From: JACQHM01 sp964535215
Lineage (GTDB): Bacteria; Methylomirabilota; Methylomirabilia; Methylomirabilales; JACQHM01
Assembly: GCA_964535215.1 (NCBI GenBank)
Contig: CAZHST010000008.1
Location: forward strand, 24,942 to 88,941
Direction of reading: 5' to 3'
DNA length: 64,000 bases
The notes below the pieces were generated by a model that saw nothing but the letters and a program-made list of their open reading frames with translations, was not told the DNA's origin and did not search any database. Made by a program: the position numbers and the translations under genes. Positions within the stretch are counted from its first letter, which is position 1. Every line of letters begins with the position of its first letter. Of this stretch, positions 34,086 through 44,100 are shown in pieces.

Positions 34086-35297
34086 ATGCCGGTCTTTGCC
34101 TACAGCGGGAGAACACGGACAGGCCAGCTGATCACGGGGGAAATGGAGGCCTCAACCCGAGAGGCCGTGGTGGCGCAACTTCGGCGGCAGCAGATCATGG
34201 CCACCTCCGTCAGGCCGAAGGCCCGACCGCTGGAGATCTCCCTCCCCGGCTTCGGGGGAAGGGTCGGGGATAAGGACATTGCGGTGTTCACCCGCCAGTT
34301 CGCCACCATGATTGACGCCGGCCTCCCCCTGGTCCAGTGCCTGGAGATCCTGGCCTCCCAGCAGGAGAACAGGACCTTCAAGAAGACCCTGATCGAGATC
34401 CGTCAGGATGTCGAGGGGGGGTCCACCTTCGCCGCCGCGTTGAAGAAGCACCCGAAGGTCTTCTCGAGCCTCTACGCGAACATGGTGGAAGCGGGGGAGG
34501 CCGGGGGGATCCTGGACACCATCTTGAACCGCCTGGCCGCCTACATCGAGAAGTCCATGAAGCTGAAGAAGAAGATCAAGTCGGCCATGATCTACCCGTC
34601 CACCATCGTCACCGTGGCGATCACGGTGGTGATCTTCCTCCTCGTGTTCGTCATTCCGACCTTCAAGGCCATGTTCGAGGGGTTCGGGGCCACCCTGCCC
34701 CTTCCCACCCGGATTGTGCTGGAGCTCTCCCGCCTCGTGCGGACCTACTTCCTCCTCGGCCTGGGGGCCGTGGTGGCGGCGGTCATCGGGCTCCGCTTCT
34801 ACTACCGGTCGGAGAACGGCCGGAGGACCATTGATGCCCTGGTCCTGAAGGCCCCGGTCTTTGGGCCGTTGATCAAGAAGGTGTCCGTGGCCAAGTTCAC
34901 CAGGACCTTGGGGACCTTGATCTCCAGCGGCGTGGCCATCCTGGAGGGGTTGGAGATCACGGCGAGGACCGCCGGGAACAAGGTGGTGGAGGAGGCGGTG
35001 CTGCGGACCCGGGCCAATATCGCCGAGGGCAAGACCATCGCCGAACCGTTGAAGGCCTCGGGGGTGTTTCCCCCCATGGTGGTCCAGATGATCGCGGTCG
35101 GGGAGCAGACGGGGGCGCTGGATGCCATGCTGGGGAAGATTGCCGACTTCTACGACGAGGAGGTGGACACGGCGGTCTCCAACCTCACCTCCCTCCTGGA
35201 GCCGATGCTGATGGTGTTCCTGGGCGTCGTCATCGGCGGGGTGGTCATTGCCATGTACCTCCCCATCTTCAAGCTGGTGACGGTGGTCGGGCGCTGA
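34086..35297 (+). CDS. pilC: type IV pilus inner membrane platform protein PilC
   Basis: About 403 aa with the two GspF/PilC halves: VFTRQFATMIDAGLPLVQCLE for the first cytoplasmic bundle and FTRTLGTLISSGVAILEGLE for the second, each followed by membrane helices. ATG 34086 has gaggaggt upstream. It couples PilB/PilT to pilin assembly. Its stop overlaps the pilS start. Confidence 0.95.
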   Translation: MPVFAYSGRTRTGQLITGEMEASTREAVVAQLRRQQIMATSVRPKARPLEISLPGFGGRVGDKDIAVFTRQFATMIDAGLPLVQCLEILASQQENRTFKKTLIEIRQDVEGGSTFAAALKKHPKVFSSLYANMVEAGEAGGILDTILNRLAAYIEKSMKLKKKIKSAMIYPSTIVTVAITVVIFLLVFVIPTFKAMFEGFGATLPLPTRIVLELSRLVRTYFLLGLGAVVAAVIGLRFYYRSENGRRTIDALVLKAPVFGPLIKKVSVAKFTRTLGTLISSGVAILEGLEITARTAGNKVVEEAVLRTRANIAEGKTIAEPLKASGVFPPMVVQMIAVGEQTGALDAMLGKIADFYDEEVDTAVSNLTSLLEPMLMVFLGVVIGGVVIAMYLPIFKLVTVVGR

Positions 35298-36943
35298 TGG
35301 AGACAGGGGTGGAACTCCGAGCAAAGGTGGGATGGCTCATCGGCCTGCGCCTGCTTTTGGCCATCATCCTTCTGGTCACCACGATCCTCCTCCACCTGCG
35401 GCAGCTCCCCCCCTTTCCGGTCGTGCCTCTCTACATCCTGCTCGGCTCAACCTTCGCCTTGAGCTTCATCTATGCCATCCTCCTGAAGTCCCTGCGGAAC
35501 CTCCACCGCCTCATTCATCTCCAGCTCGCCACCGATCTCCTCTTGGCCTCGGCCTTCCTCCATTATACCGGAGGGGTTGAGAGCGCCTTTTCCTTCCTCT
35601 ACCTCTTCATCGTCTTTGCCGCTGGCACGCTCCTCTCCCGGAGGGGGAGCCTCCTGTTTGCCTCCCTGACCAGCATCCTCTACGGGGGGCTCATGAACCT
35701 GGAGTTTTACCATCTGCTCCCGGCGGCGGGTTCTCCCGAGGTCGCCGTCGGCCGTTCCGCCGGCTACGTCCTCTTCCAGCTCGCTGTCAATATTGCCGCC
35801 TTCTTCCTGATTGCCCTCTTAAGCAGCAGCCTGACCGAGCGGCTCCGGGAGGCGGGGCGGCAACTGGAAGAGCAGGGCCTCGATCTTCGGAACCTTCAGA
35901 CCCTCCACCGGGACATCATCGCCAACATCCCCAGCGGGATCATGACCCTGGACCTCCAGGGACGGATCGCCTCCTTTAACAAGGCGGCCGAGCAGATCAC
36001 GGGGTTCCTGTTTGAGGAACTTCGGGACCGGGTCTGGGATTCGACCCCTTTTGCCCCCTTCCCGGGTTTCGGGAACTTTTTTGCCGCTCCCACCCCCTCC
36101 TTCTTCTTCTCGGGCGAGATGGAGTTCCGTCGGAAGCACGGTCAGACCATCCTGATCGGGTTGAGCCTCTCCCCCTTCAGGGATTCCGAAGGGAAGGTTC
36201 TGGGGCTTGTGGCGATCTTTCAGGATCTGACGGAGCGGCGGAAGGTGGAGGAGCGGCTGCGCCAGGCCGACCGTCTGGCGGCGGTGGGCCAACTGGCCAC
36301 GGGGATCGCCCACGAGATCCGAAACCCCCTGGCGGCCATCTCGGGGGCGATCCAGCTCCTGAAAGAGGAGGGGGGGCCCCTCCGCCGGAACCAGCCCCTC
36401 CTGGATCTCGTCCTCCGGGAGGCCGAGCGGTTGAAGCTCATCACCGGCCAGTTTCTGGACTTCGCCCGTCCCAACGCCGCCCCTCTCCGGACCTGTGACC
36501 TCCATCAGGTCCTGGAGGAGACCCTCACCTTGCTGGAGAAGTCTTCCGATCGCCACCCCGACACCAAAATCCTCTATCAAGGCTCCGGTCTCCGGCCTCC
36601 GGCCTCCGGTCTCAAAGTGCTGGCCGATCCCGATCAACTGAAGCAGGTCTTCTGGAACCTCGGCCTCAATGCCCTCCAGGCCATGCCCCATGGCGGCACG
36701 CTCACCGTGAGGGTGCAGCGGGAAGCGGACTTCGTCGAAGTCAGCTTCCAGGATACGGGCGGGGGGGTCCCCCCTGAGGTCCTCGCCAGGATCTTCGACC
36801 CCTTCTACACGACAAAGGTTCAGGGAACGGGTCTGGGCTTGAGCATCGCCCGGAAGCTGGTGGAGGGTCTCGGGGGCACCCTGGAGGTGGAGAACCGGGT
36901 GGGGGAAGGGATGGTCTTTCGGATCCTTTTGCGACAGGCCTGA
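35297..36943 (+). CDS. pilS: sensor histidine kinase PilS-like, with repeat-encoded insertion
   Basis: A 548-aa sensor kinase with about six N-terminal membrane segments (residues 15-185), a PAS domain (about 200-310), a HisKA dimerisation domain with the phospho-acceptor His in HEIRNPLAAIS near residue 339, and an HATPase with NLGLNALQAMP and FQDTGGGVPPE. Between the kinase halves (about 430-438) a heptad repeat encodes GLRPPASGL in the N-terminal part of the ATPase. It partners PilR. Confidence 0.93.
   Translation: METGVELRAKVGWLIGLRLLLAIILLVTTILLHLRQLPPFPVVPLYILLGSTFALSFIYAILLKSLRNLHRLIHLQLATDLLLASAFLHYTGGVESAFSFLYLFIVFAAGTLLSRRGSLLFASLTSILYGGLMNLEFYHLLPAAGSPEVAVGRSAGYVLFQLAVNIAAFFLIALLSSSLTERLREAGRQLEEQGLDLRNLQTLHRDIIANIPSGIMTLDLQGRIASFNKAAEQITGFLFEELRDRVWDSTPFAPFPGFGNFFAAPTPSFFFSGEMEFRRKHGQTILIGLSLSPFRDSEGKVLGLVAIFQDLTERRKVEERLRQADRLAAVGQLATGIAHEIRNPLAAISGAIQLLKEEGGPLRRNQPLLDLVLREAERLKLITGQFLDFARPNAAPLRTCDLHQVLEETLTLLEKSSDRHPDTKILYQGSGLRPPASGLKVLADPDQLKQVFWNLGLNALQAMPHGGTLTVRVQREADFVEVSFQDTGGGVPPEVLARIFDPFYTTKVQGTGLGLSIARKLVEGLGGTLEVENRVGEGMVFRILLRQA
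36583..36610. repeat. heptad repeats inside pilS
   Basis: Four perfect-length units ctccggt, ctccggc, ctccggc and ctccggt (28 bp) are in frame inside the kinase gene. Confidence 0.85.
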
Positions 36944-36988
36944 GCCGGCCTCACCCCCCTGACCGCCGAGGCGCAAGGGGCTTCAGCC

Positions 36989-38449
36989 ATGGCACACATC
37001 CTGGTCGTGGATGACGAAGCGGGGATGCGGGAGTTTCTGACCCTCTTCCTGGAGCGGGAAGGGCACCGGGTGACCTGTGCCACGGATGGGCGTTCGGCGC
37101 TCCACCTGCTGAAGGAGCAACCGGTGGACCTGGTCATCTCGGATCTGAAGATGCCCAGGCTGGACGGCGTCGGGCTCCTGGCCGGCCTCCGGGAGCTGGA
37201 TCCCGCCCTCCCGTTGATCGTCGTGACCGCCTACGCCTCGGTGGAGTCGGCCATCCAGGCCATGAAGCTTGGGGCCTATGACTACATCATCAAGCCGTTT
37301 AAGGTGGAGGAGCTCCGGCTCATCATCCAGAAAGCCCTGGAGGTCGGGGCGTTGAGGCGGGAAAACCGCTCCCTGAAGCAGGAACTCCACGAGCGGTGTT
37401 TCCCCGGCCTGATCGGGACCGGCCCCAAGATGCAGGCCCTTTTCGACCTGATCCAGCGGGTGGCTCCCCTCTCCACCACCGTGCTGATCACCGGGGAGAG
37501 CGGCACGGGGAAGGAGCGCGTGGCCCGGGCGATCCACGCGGCCAGCCCCCGGGCGGAGAAGCCCTTCCTGGCCATCAACTGCGGGGCCATCCCGGAGCCT
37601 CTGCTGGAGAGCGAGCTGTTCGGGCACGTCAAAGGGGCCTTCACCGGGGCCATCGCCCACAAGGCCGGCCTCTTCGAGGTGGCCGATGGGGGGACCGTCT
37701 TCCTGGATGAGATCGGGGAGATGAGCCCGGCCCTGCAGGTCAAGCTCCTCCGGGTCCTTCAGGAGAAGACCTTCCGGCGGGTGGGAGGGACGGAGGACAT
37801 CCAGGTGGACGTCCGGCTGATCGCCGCCACCAACCGGGATCTGAAAGAGGCCATCGCCCGGGGGATGTTCCGGGAAGATCTCTACTGGCGCCTGAACGTC
37901 ATCCCGATCCACCTGCCTCCCTTGCGGGAGCGGAAAGAGGATATCCCGCTCCTGGCCAGGGAGTTCCTGAACCGGTTCGCCAAAGCCCAGGGGCGGGAGG
38001 GTCTGAGCCTCTCCCCGGAGGCGATGCGCCTGTTAGAGGCCTATGACTGGCCGGGGAACATCCGAGAGCTGGAGAATGTGATCGAGCGGGCCGTGGCGTT
38101 GGAACCCTCGGACCGGTTGACGCCGGCGAGCCTGCCTGACCACCTCAGATCCCGGATCTCAGCCCATCAGAGGCCCCAGCCCTTGGACCTCACGACCCCA
38201 GCCCCCCGACCTGAACGGAGGTCGAGGGTCCAGGGTTTGGGGGCTCAGGGTTATGGTCTAGAGTCTGAATCCCGGAGGATGGACCTGGAGGAGGCCCTCT
38301 CCGAGCTGGAAAAGGCCCTGCTGCTCGAGGCCTTAGAACGGGCGGGGGGGGTTCAGACGAAAGCCGCGAAGCTCCTGGGGCTCAACTTCCGTTCCTTCCG
38401 GTACCGGCTGAAGAAGTACGGCCTGAACGTCAAGGGGAAGCTTGGCTGA
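36989..38449 (+). CDS. pilR: sigma-54-dependent response regulator PilR-like
   Basis: A 486-aa NtrC-family activator. Receiver domain with phospho-acceptor Asp52 (VISDLKMP), AAA+ domain with Walker A GESGTGKE near 169 and the sigma-54 contact loop GAFTGA, then a Fis-type HTH (KAAKLLGLNFRSFRYRLKKYG). A repeat-rich Pro/Arg linker (38173-38275) separates AAA+ and HTH. It probably drives pilin transcription. The last 20 bases overlap the convergent yihY gene. Confidence 0.95.
   Translation: MAHILVVDDEAGMREFLTLFLEREGHRVTCATDGRSALHLLKEQPVDLVISDLKMPRLDGVGLLAGLRELDPALPLIVVTAYASVESAIQAMKLGAYDYIIKPFKVEELRLIIQKALEVGALRRENRSLKQELHERCFPGLIGTGPKMQALFDLIQRVAPLSTTVLITGESGTGKERVARAIHAASPRAEKPFLAINCGAIPEPLLESELFGHVKGAFTGAIAHKAGLFEVADGGTVFLDEIGEMSPALQVKLLRVLQEKTFRRVGGTEDIQVDVRLIAATNRDLKEAIARGMFREDLYWRLNVIPIHLPPLRERKEDIPLLAREFLNRFAKAQGREGLSLSPEAMRLLEAYDWPGNIRELENVIERAVALEPSDRLTPASLPDHLRSRISAHQRPQPLDLTTPAPRPERRSRVQGLGAQGYGLESESRRMDLEEALSELEKALLLEALERAGGVQTKAAKLLGLNFRSFRYRLKKYGLNVKGKLG
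38173..38275. repeat. heptad-type repeat in the linker of pilR
   Basis: gaccccagccccccgacctg faces, after a short spacer, ggtccag, ggtttgg, gggctca, gggttat, ggtctag and agtctga units. The arms are partly inverted. It encodes the AAA+/HTH linker. Confidence 0.6.
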
Positions 38450-39422
38450 AGAAGGGATCGGGCCCTGGCTGGGGAGGCTTCGAGCGGGCTTGAAAGTTGG
38501 CTTCGGCCACCTCGGCGCCTAAAAGCAGGATGACAGCGCTGTAGTAGATCCAGAGGATCAGGCCGATGAAGGCCCCCAGGGGGCCGTAGATCCGGTCATA
38601 GCCGGCGTAGTTCAGGATGTACCAGCCGTACACGACCTTGGTGAGTTGCCAGAGGACCCCGGCGACCACACCCCCGATCAGGGCGGAGCTGACCCAGATC
38701 TTCCGGGTGGGGGCGATGAGGTAGATGAGCGTAAACATGGTGACGATGAGCACCATCGGGATCAAGGAGAGGAGGAGGTTCCAGGTCATGAGGGAGAACT
38801 GAGAGGCCCTTTCCCCCAAAAAAGGAGGGAGGAAGGCCACCAGGCGCCCCCCCAGGGCCCGGAGGGCCGTGGCGAGGGAGACGAGGACCAGGGTCGAGAG
38901 CAGGAGGACCCCGGTCAGCCCCATGAGGAACAGGCTGGTCAGCTTCCGACGGAGAAACCCGCGGGTCTCCCTGACCTCATAGATCACGTTGATCGCCTGC
39001 TCGATGGCGTCAAAGGCCCCATGCCCCACCCAGAGGAGGGTGAGGAGGCCAAGGCCGCCGGCCAGGGTGCGCTTCTCGATCAAGGAGGTCAGGGCCTCCT
39101 CCACCGTCTCCAGCCCCTCCGGGGGAAGGAACTCATAGGCGACCTCGAGGATCCTTCCGACGGTCTCTTCGGAGGAGCCCAGGAAGAAGCCCAGGGCGGC
39201 CAGGCTGAGGAGGAGGAGAGGGATGAGGGAGAGGAGGCCGTAGAAGGCGATGGCAGCGGCCATCAGGAAGCCGTTGTCGTTCATGAATTCGGTAACGGCC
39301 ACCTTCGGGTAGATCCAGATGGCCTTAAGGAACCGTCGGAGGTGAAGCGCCAAGGACTCCTTCCTGAACCGTGGAACGAAACTTCCCCACCCGGGAGCTA
39401 CCATCACCAATTTCCTGGACAT
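38430..39422 (-). CDS. YihY/virulence factor BrkB family membrane protein
   Basis: A 330-aa integral membrane protein of the family once mis-called ribonuclease BN. Family marks are NDNGFLMAAAIAFYGLLSLIPLLL, LWVGHGAFDAIEQAINVIYEV, and YIYGPLGAFIGLILWIYYSAVILLLGAE-like wording near the end, with six helices. Molecular role unsettled. It is the last gene of the pyrimidine operon, starting just past the pyrD stop. Confidence 0.88.
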   Translation of the reverse strand: MSRKLVMVAPGWGSFVPRFRKESLALHLRRFLKAIWIYPKVAVTEFMNDNGFLMAAAIAFYGLLSLIPLLLLSLAALGFFLGSSEETVGRILEVAYEFLPPEGLETVEEALTSLIEKRTLAGGLGLLTLLWVGHGAFDAIEQAINVIYEVRETRGFLRRKLTSLFLMGLTGVLLLSTLVLVSLATALRALGGRLVAFLPPFLGERASQFSLMTWNLLLSLIPMVLIVTMFTLIYLIAPTRKIWVSSALIGGVVAGVLWQLTKVVYGWYILNYAGYDRIYGPLGAFIGLILWIYYSAVILLLGAEVAEANFQARSKPPQPGPDPFFSQASP

Positions 39423-39423
39423 G

Positions 39424-40356
39424 TCAGCGTTCGGTCGGAGGCTTCTCCCCCACCTGGAGGCTCCCGATCACCTCGGCGATGTCCGGAATGCCCCTCACGC
39501 GTAGGTACGCTTCGATCCCTTCAATGATCTTGAGGGGGGCGAGGGGATCAAGGAAGCTGGCGGTCCCAACGGCGACGGCGGTGGCCCCGGCAATCAAAAA
39601 CTCCAGGGCGTCTTCTGCCGTCATGATCCCCCCCATCCCGATCAACGGGAGCGTGACCACCTGCGAGACCTCCCAGACCATCCGGACGGCGATGGGCCGA
39701 ATCGCCGGCCCCGAGAGGCCGCCGGTGATGTTCGCGAGCTTCGGCCTTCGGCTCTTCACGTCAACCGCCATCCCGACCAGGGTGTTGATCAGGGAAAGGG
39801 CATCGGCCCCCGCCTCGGCGGCGGCCTTCGCGATCACCCTGATGTCGGTCACGTTCGGGGAGAGCTTCGGGATGAGGGGGAGGGGGGTGGCCTGGCGCAC
39901 GTGGCTCACCAGGCGATAGGTGAGCTGGGGGTCCTGGGCGAACTCCATCCCGTTCTCCACGTTGGGGCAGGAGATGTTCAGCTCGAGCCCACTGATCCCC
40001 TCCTGGTCGGAGAAGCGTTTTGCCAGCTCGACATAATCCTCGATGGACTCCCCGGCGATGTTGACGATTAAAGGCGGGTCCAGCTTCCTGAGGGAGGGGA
40101 GCTTCTCCTCGATGAAGGCTTTGACCCCGACGTTCTGAAGGCCGATGGCGTTCAGCATCCCTGCCGGGGTCTCGGCAATCCGGGGAGGGGGGGCCCCGGG
40201 CCGGGGGTTCAAGGTGATGGTCTTCACAATGATCGCCCCGAGGCGGTTTATGTCGAAATACGGCTGAAGCTCCTCCCCGTATCCACAGGTCCCCGAGGCG
40301 GTCATGACCGGGTTCTTCATCTTGATCCCGGCAATCTCGACGGCCAGATTCACCAT
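39424..40356 (-). CDS. pyrD: dihydroorotate dehydrogenase, class 1B catalytic subunit
   Basis: A 310-aa FMN enzyme of de novo UMP synthesis. It has MKNPVMTASGTCGYGEE, LELNISCPNVENG with the catalytic Cys of class 1, IPKLSPNVTDI and LIGMGGIMTAEDALEFLIAGA. ATG 40356 overlaps the pyrK stop, so it pairs with the electron-transfer subunit. The frame is open further upstream, but that part is pyrK in another frame. Confidence 0.95.
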   Translation of the reverse strand: MVNLAVEIAGIKMKNPVMTASGTCGYGEELQPYFDINRLGAIIVKTITLNPRPGAPPPRIAETPAGMLNAIGLQNVGVKAFIEEKLPSLRKLDPPLIVNIAGESIEDYVELAKRFSDQEGISGLELNISCPNVENGMEFAQDPQLTYRLVSHVRQATPLPLIPKLSPNVTDIRVIAKAAAEAGADALSLINTLVGMAVDVKSRRPKLANITGGLSGPAIRPIAVRMVWEVSQVVTLPLIGMGGIMTAEDALEFLIAGATAVAVGTASFLDPLAPLKIIEGIEAYLRVRGIPDIAEVIGSLQVGEKPPTER

Positions 40357-41183
40357 GCGATCTCCCGGGCGTCGAACACAGGCCCATCCTTGCAGCACAG
40401 CTTGTAAGAAGCTGATGGCTGGAAGCTTCCGGCTGATGGCTTCACCGGGATAGCACACCCCATGCAGATCCCGAAGCCGCAGGCCATGGTGGCCTCCATG
40501 GAGACCTGGCAGGGGAGGCCGTACTTTGCTGCAACGTCGGCCACCGCGGCCAGCATCGCGGTGGGGCCGCAGGCATAGATGGTGGCTGGTGGCTGGTGGC
40601 TGGTGGCCAGTAGATACCTGTCTAATACGTCGGTCACTAACCCCTTCTGCCCCATGGAACCATCTTCAGTCACCGTGTGGACCTCGGCCCCTGCCCTCTG
40701 AAAGTCCTGGACACAGAGCACATCTTCCCTGCTCTTGCCTCCAATGAATGCCACCATCTTTAGCCGGGGTTGGGGGTTGGGGGTTCCATCCGCCTTGTGC
40801 CTTTTGCCCTCTGCGATCCATTCGGCCAGCGCCACGATGGGGGGGACGCCGATCCCGCCGGCCACCAGGATGGCGGTCTTCAGCCCCTCGGGCACGGTAA
40901 ACCCCTTCCCCAGGGGAGCCAGCACCTCCACCCTCTGACCTCTCTTTAGCGTTGAGAGGTAGGCCGATCCCTTCCCCACGATCTTGTACAGAAACTCCAA
41001 CCGGGTTCTTCCCCGGCCCCCTGCTTTATAGAGGCTGAACGCCCTCGGCAGGAACGGATCCAGGACCCCGAACCCGATCATGGCGAACTGGCCGGGCTCG
41101 AAGCGGACCCGGGCAGGGGAGGTCAGGACCAGATGGTAGTAGAGGGGGGTGAACTCACGGTTGGAGAGGATCGTGGCCTTCAT
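40350..41183 (-). CDS. pyrK: dihydroorotate dehydrogenase electron transfer subunit, with three repeat insertions
   Basis: A 277-aa FAD/2Fe-2S protein that passes electrons from PyrD to NAD+. Visible are the FAD part RAFSLYKAG, the NAD site LVAGGIGVPPIVALAEW, IYACGPTAMLAAVADV and the cluster ligands ACGFGICMGC plus KLCCKDGPVF. Three heptad tracts interrupt it in frame: PNPQPRL after HKADGT, TSHQPPAT before IYACGP, and PSAGSFQPSASY between the third and fourth cluster Cys. It overlaps carB by 4 bases. The insertions sit in surface loops and all essential motifs survive. Confidence 0.93.
   Translation of the reverse strand: MKATILSNREFTPLYYHLVLTSPARVRFEPGQFAMIGFGVLDPFLPRAFSLYKAGGRGRTRLEFLYKIVGKGSAYLSTLKRGQRVEVLAPLGKGFTVPEGLKTAILVAGGIGVPPIVALAEWIAEGKRHKADGTPNPQPRLKMVAFIGGKSREDVLCVQDFQRAGAEVHTVTEDGSMGQKGLVTDVLDRYLLATSHQPPATIYACGPTAMLAAVADVAAKYGLPCQVSMEATMACGFGICMGCAIPVKPSAGSFQPSASYKLCCKDGPVFDAREIAW
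40410..40443. repeat. heptad repeats in pyrK (cluster-ligand loop)
   Basis: agctgat, ggctgga, agcttcc, ggctgat and ggcttca units lie in frame between the Cys ligands of the 2Fe-2S cluster. Confidence 0.75.
40581..40608. repeat. heptad repeats in pyrK (before IYACGP)
   Basis: Three exact ggtggct units and a fourth ggtggcc, 28 bp in all, encode TSHQPPAT on the minus strand. Confidence 0.9.
40764..40786. repeat. heptad repeats in pyrK (after the NAD site)
   Basis: gttgggg repeated, flanked by partial units, encodes GTPNPQP on the minus strand. Confidence 0.8.
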
Positions 41184-44100
41184 GGGAGAGGGTCCAGGGG
41201 CTGAGGGCTGAGGGCTGAAGGTTCCAGGCTATGGTACTCCTGAAGGGACTTGACCTCCAACTCCTCCTGACGAAGGGCCCGGATCGCCTCCATGGCCGCC
41301 CTCGCCGCGGCCAGGGTGGTGAAGTAGGGAATGCCCATGTTCACCGCCGTCCTCCGGATCGAGTAGGAGTCCATCCGTGAGCTCCTCCCCTCGGGGGTGT
41401 TGATGACGAGATGGATCTCGCCGTTCTTCATCCGGTCCACGATGTGGGGGCGGATGCCGTCGGTGACCTTCGGGACCTCCTGGACCTCGATCCCCGCCTC
41501 CTTGAGGACGCCGGCTGTCCCGACCGTCGCGACGAGGCGAAAGCCCAGGTCGGCCATCCGCCGGGCCAGGGGGGCGACATGGGGCTTGTCCTGATCCCTG
41601 ACGCTGATAAAAGCGGTCCCCCCCAGGGGGAGGGACCCTGAGGCGGCGATCTGGGATTTGGCAAAGGCCCGGCCGAAGTCCCGGTCGATCCCCATGACCT
41701 CCCCCGTGGATTTCATCTCGGGCCCCAGGATCGCATCCACCCCTGGAAGCTTCACGAAGGGGAGGACTGCCTCCTTGACGGCGACATGGCGGAGGGATCG
41801 CTCCTCGGGGAGACCAAGATCCCTCAGGCGGATTCCCACCATCAGCTTGGCGGCCAGCTTGGCCAGGGGGACGCCGATGGCCTTGCTGACAAAGGGGATG
41901 GTCCGGGAGGCCCTGGGGTTCACCTCCAGGACGTAGACGACCCCATCCTTGATGGCAAACTGGATATTGATGAGTCCCACGACCTGAAGCTCCAGGGCCA
42001 GCGCCCTGGTCTGTTCCCGAATCTCTTTCAGAAGGGCCTCGGGGACGGACCGGGGAGGGAGGGAGCAGGCCGAGTCCCCCGAGTGGATGCCCGCCTCTTC
42101 GATATGCTCCATGATCCCGCCGATAAAGACATCCCTCCCGTCCGAGAGGGCGTCCACGTCCATCTCGATGGCATCCTCCAGGAACTTGTCAATCAGGACC
42201 GGGTGCTCCGGCGAGGCCTGGACGGCCCGGGCCATGTACTCTTTCAGGCCCTCCTCGTCGTAGACGATCTCCATCGCCCGTCCGCCCAGGACATAGGAGG
42301 GACGAACCAGGACGGGGTAGCCAATCCTCTTGGCGATCCTGGTGGCTTCCTGGATGGAGATGGCGGTGCCGTTCGGCGGCTGGTTCAGGCCCAGCTTCGT
42401 GAGGAGCTGTTTGAACCGCTCCCGGTCCTCGGCCCGGTCAATGGCATCCGGCGAGGTGCCCAGGATCCTGACGCCGGCTCGCTCCAGCGGGACGGCGAGT
42501 TTCAAGGGGGTCTGGCCGCCGAACTGGACGACGACCCCCTCCGGTTTCTCCCGCTCCACGATGTTCAGGACATCCTCCAGGGTCAGGGGCTCGAAGTAGA
42601 GGCGGTCGGAGGTGTCGTAGTCCGTGGAGACCGTTTCGGGGTTACAGTTCACCATGATGGTTTCGTAGCCCAGCTCCTTGAAGGCCATCACCGCATGGAC
42701 GCAGGCATAGTCGAACTCGATCCCCTGGCCGATCCGGTTCGGCCCGGATCCCAGGATCACCACCTTCCTCCGGCTCCCCGGGTTCGCCTCGTCCTCCCGT
42801 TCATAGGTCGAGTAGAGGTACGGCGTGTACGCGACGAACTCGGCGGCGCAGGTGTCCACCATCTTGAAGGTGGCCTCGATCCCCATCTTCTTTCGGAGGC
42901 TCCGGATGGTCATCTCGTCACTGCCGGCGAACTGGGCCAGTCTTCGGTCGGAGAACCCCAGCTCCTTCGCCTCCCGCAGCAGGGAGGGGCTTAAGAACCT
43001 CAGGAAGGAGGAGGCCCCTCCCTGTCTGCCCGCCTTGAGCCGCTCCTCGAACTGGACGATCTCCCTGATGTTGCAGAGGAACCAGGGGTCGATCTTGGTC
43101 AGGGTGGAGATCTCTTCGAGCTCCATCCCGAGGCGGAAGGCATCGGCAATGTAGAGGACCCGCTCCCAGTTCGGCACCCGGAGCTTTTCCCGGACCAGGG
43201 TGACGGCCGCCTCGCCGTTTACGCGTGGCCTCCACCCTGCCCGTTCATCAAAGATCCGACTCTCCAACCCGTAGAGGTCCAGTTCCAGGGACCGGAGCGC
43301 CTTCTGGAGGGCCTCCTTGAAGGTCCGGCCAATGGCCATGACCTCCCCCACGGATTTCATCTGGGTGGTCAGGGTCTCATCCACCCCGGGGAACTTCTCG
43401 AAGGCAAAGCGGGGGATCTTGACGACACAGTAGTCGATGGCCGGCTCGAAGGAGGCGGGGGTCTCCCGGGTGATGTCGTTCGGGATCTCGTCCAGGGTGT
43501 AGCCCACGGCCAGCTTGGCGGCGATCTTGGCAATGGGGAAGCCGGTGGCCTTGGAGGCCAGGGCCGAGGAGCGGGAGACCCGGGGGTTCATCTCGATGAC
43601 CACCATCCGCCCATCTTCTGGATTCACGGCAAACTGGATGTTGGACCCCCCGGTCTCCACCCCGATCTCGCGGATGATCGCCATCGCGGCGTCTCGCATC
43701 CGCTGGTATTCCTTGTCGGTCAGGGTCTGGGCGGGGGCCACCGTGATGGAGTCGCCGGTGTGGATGCCCATAGGGTCGAAGTTCTCGATGGAGCAGATGA
43801 TGACCACGTTGTCCGAGAGATCCCGCATCACCTCCAGCTCGTACTCCTTCCAGCCCAGGACGGAGGCCTCGATCAGGACCCGGTGGACCGGGCTGACGTT
43901 TAACCCCCACTGGACATGGTCCTCGAACTCCTCCCGGTTGTAGGCGATGTTCCCCCCGGTCCCTCCCAGCGTGAAGGAGGGCCTGATGATGCAAGGGAAG
44001 CCGACCTTCTCGATGATCCGCCTCGCCTCTTCCAGGGAGTCGGCGTAGCCGGACTCGGGGACCTCCAACCCGATCCGCCGCATGGCCTGCTTGAAGAGAT

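Noticed and set aside
38430..38449. 20-bp convergent overlap of pilR and yihY as a special regulatory device
   Set aside because: Short convergent overlaps are common in compact genomes and no terminator structure is visible there.
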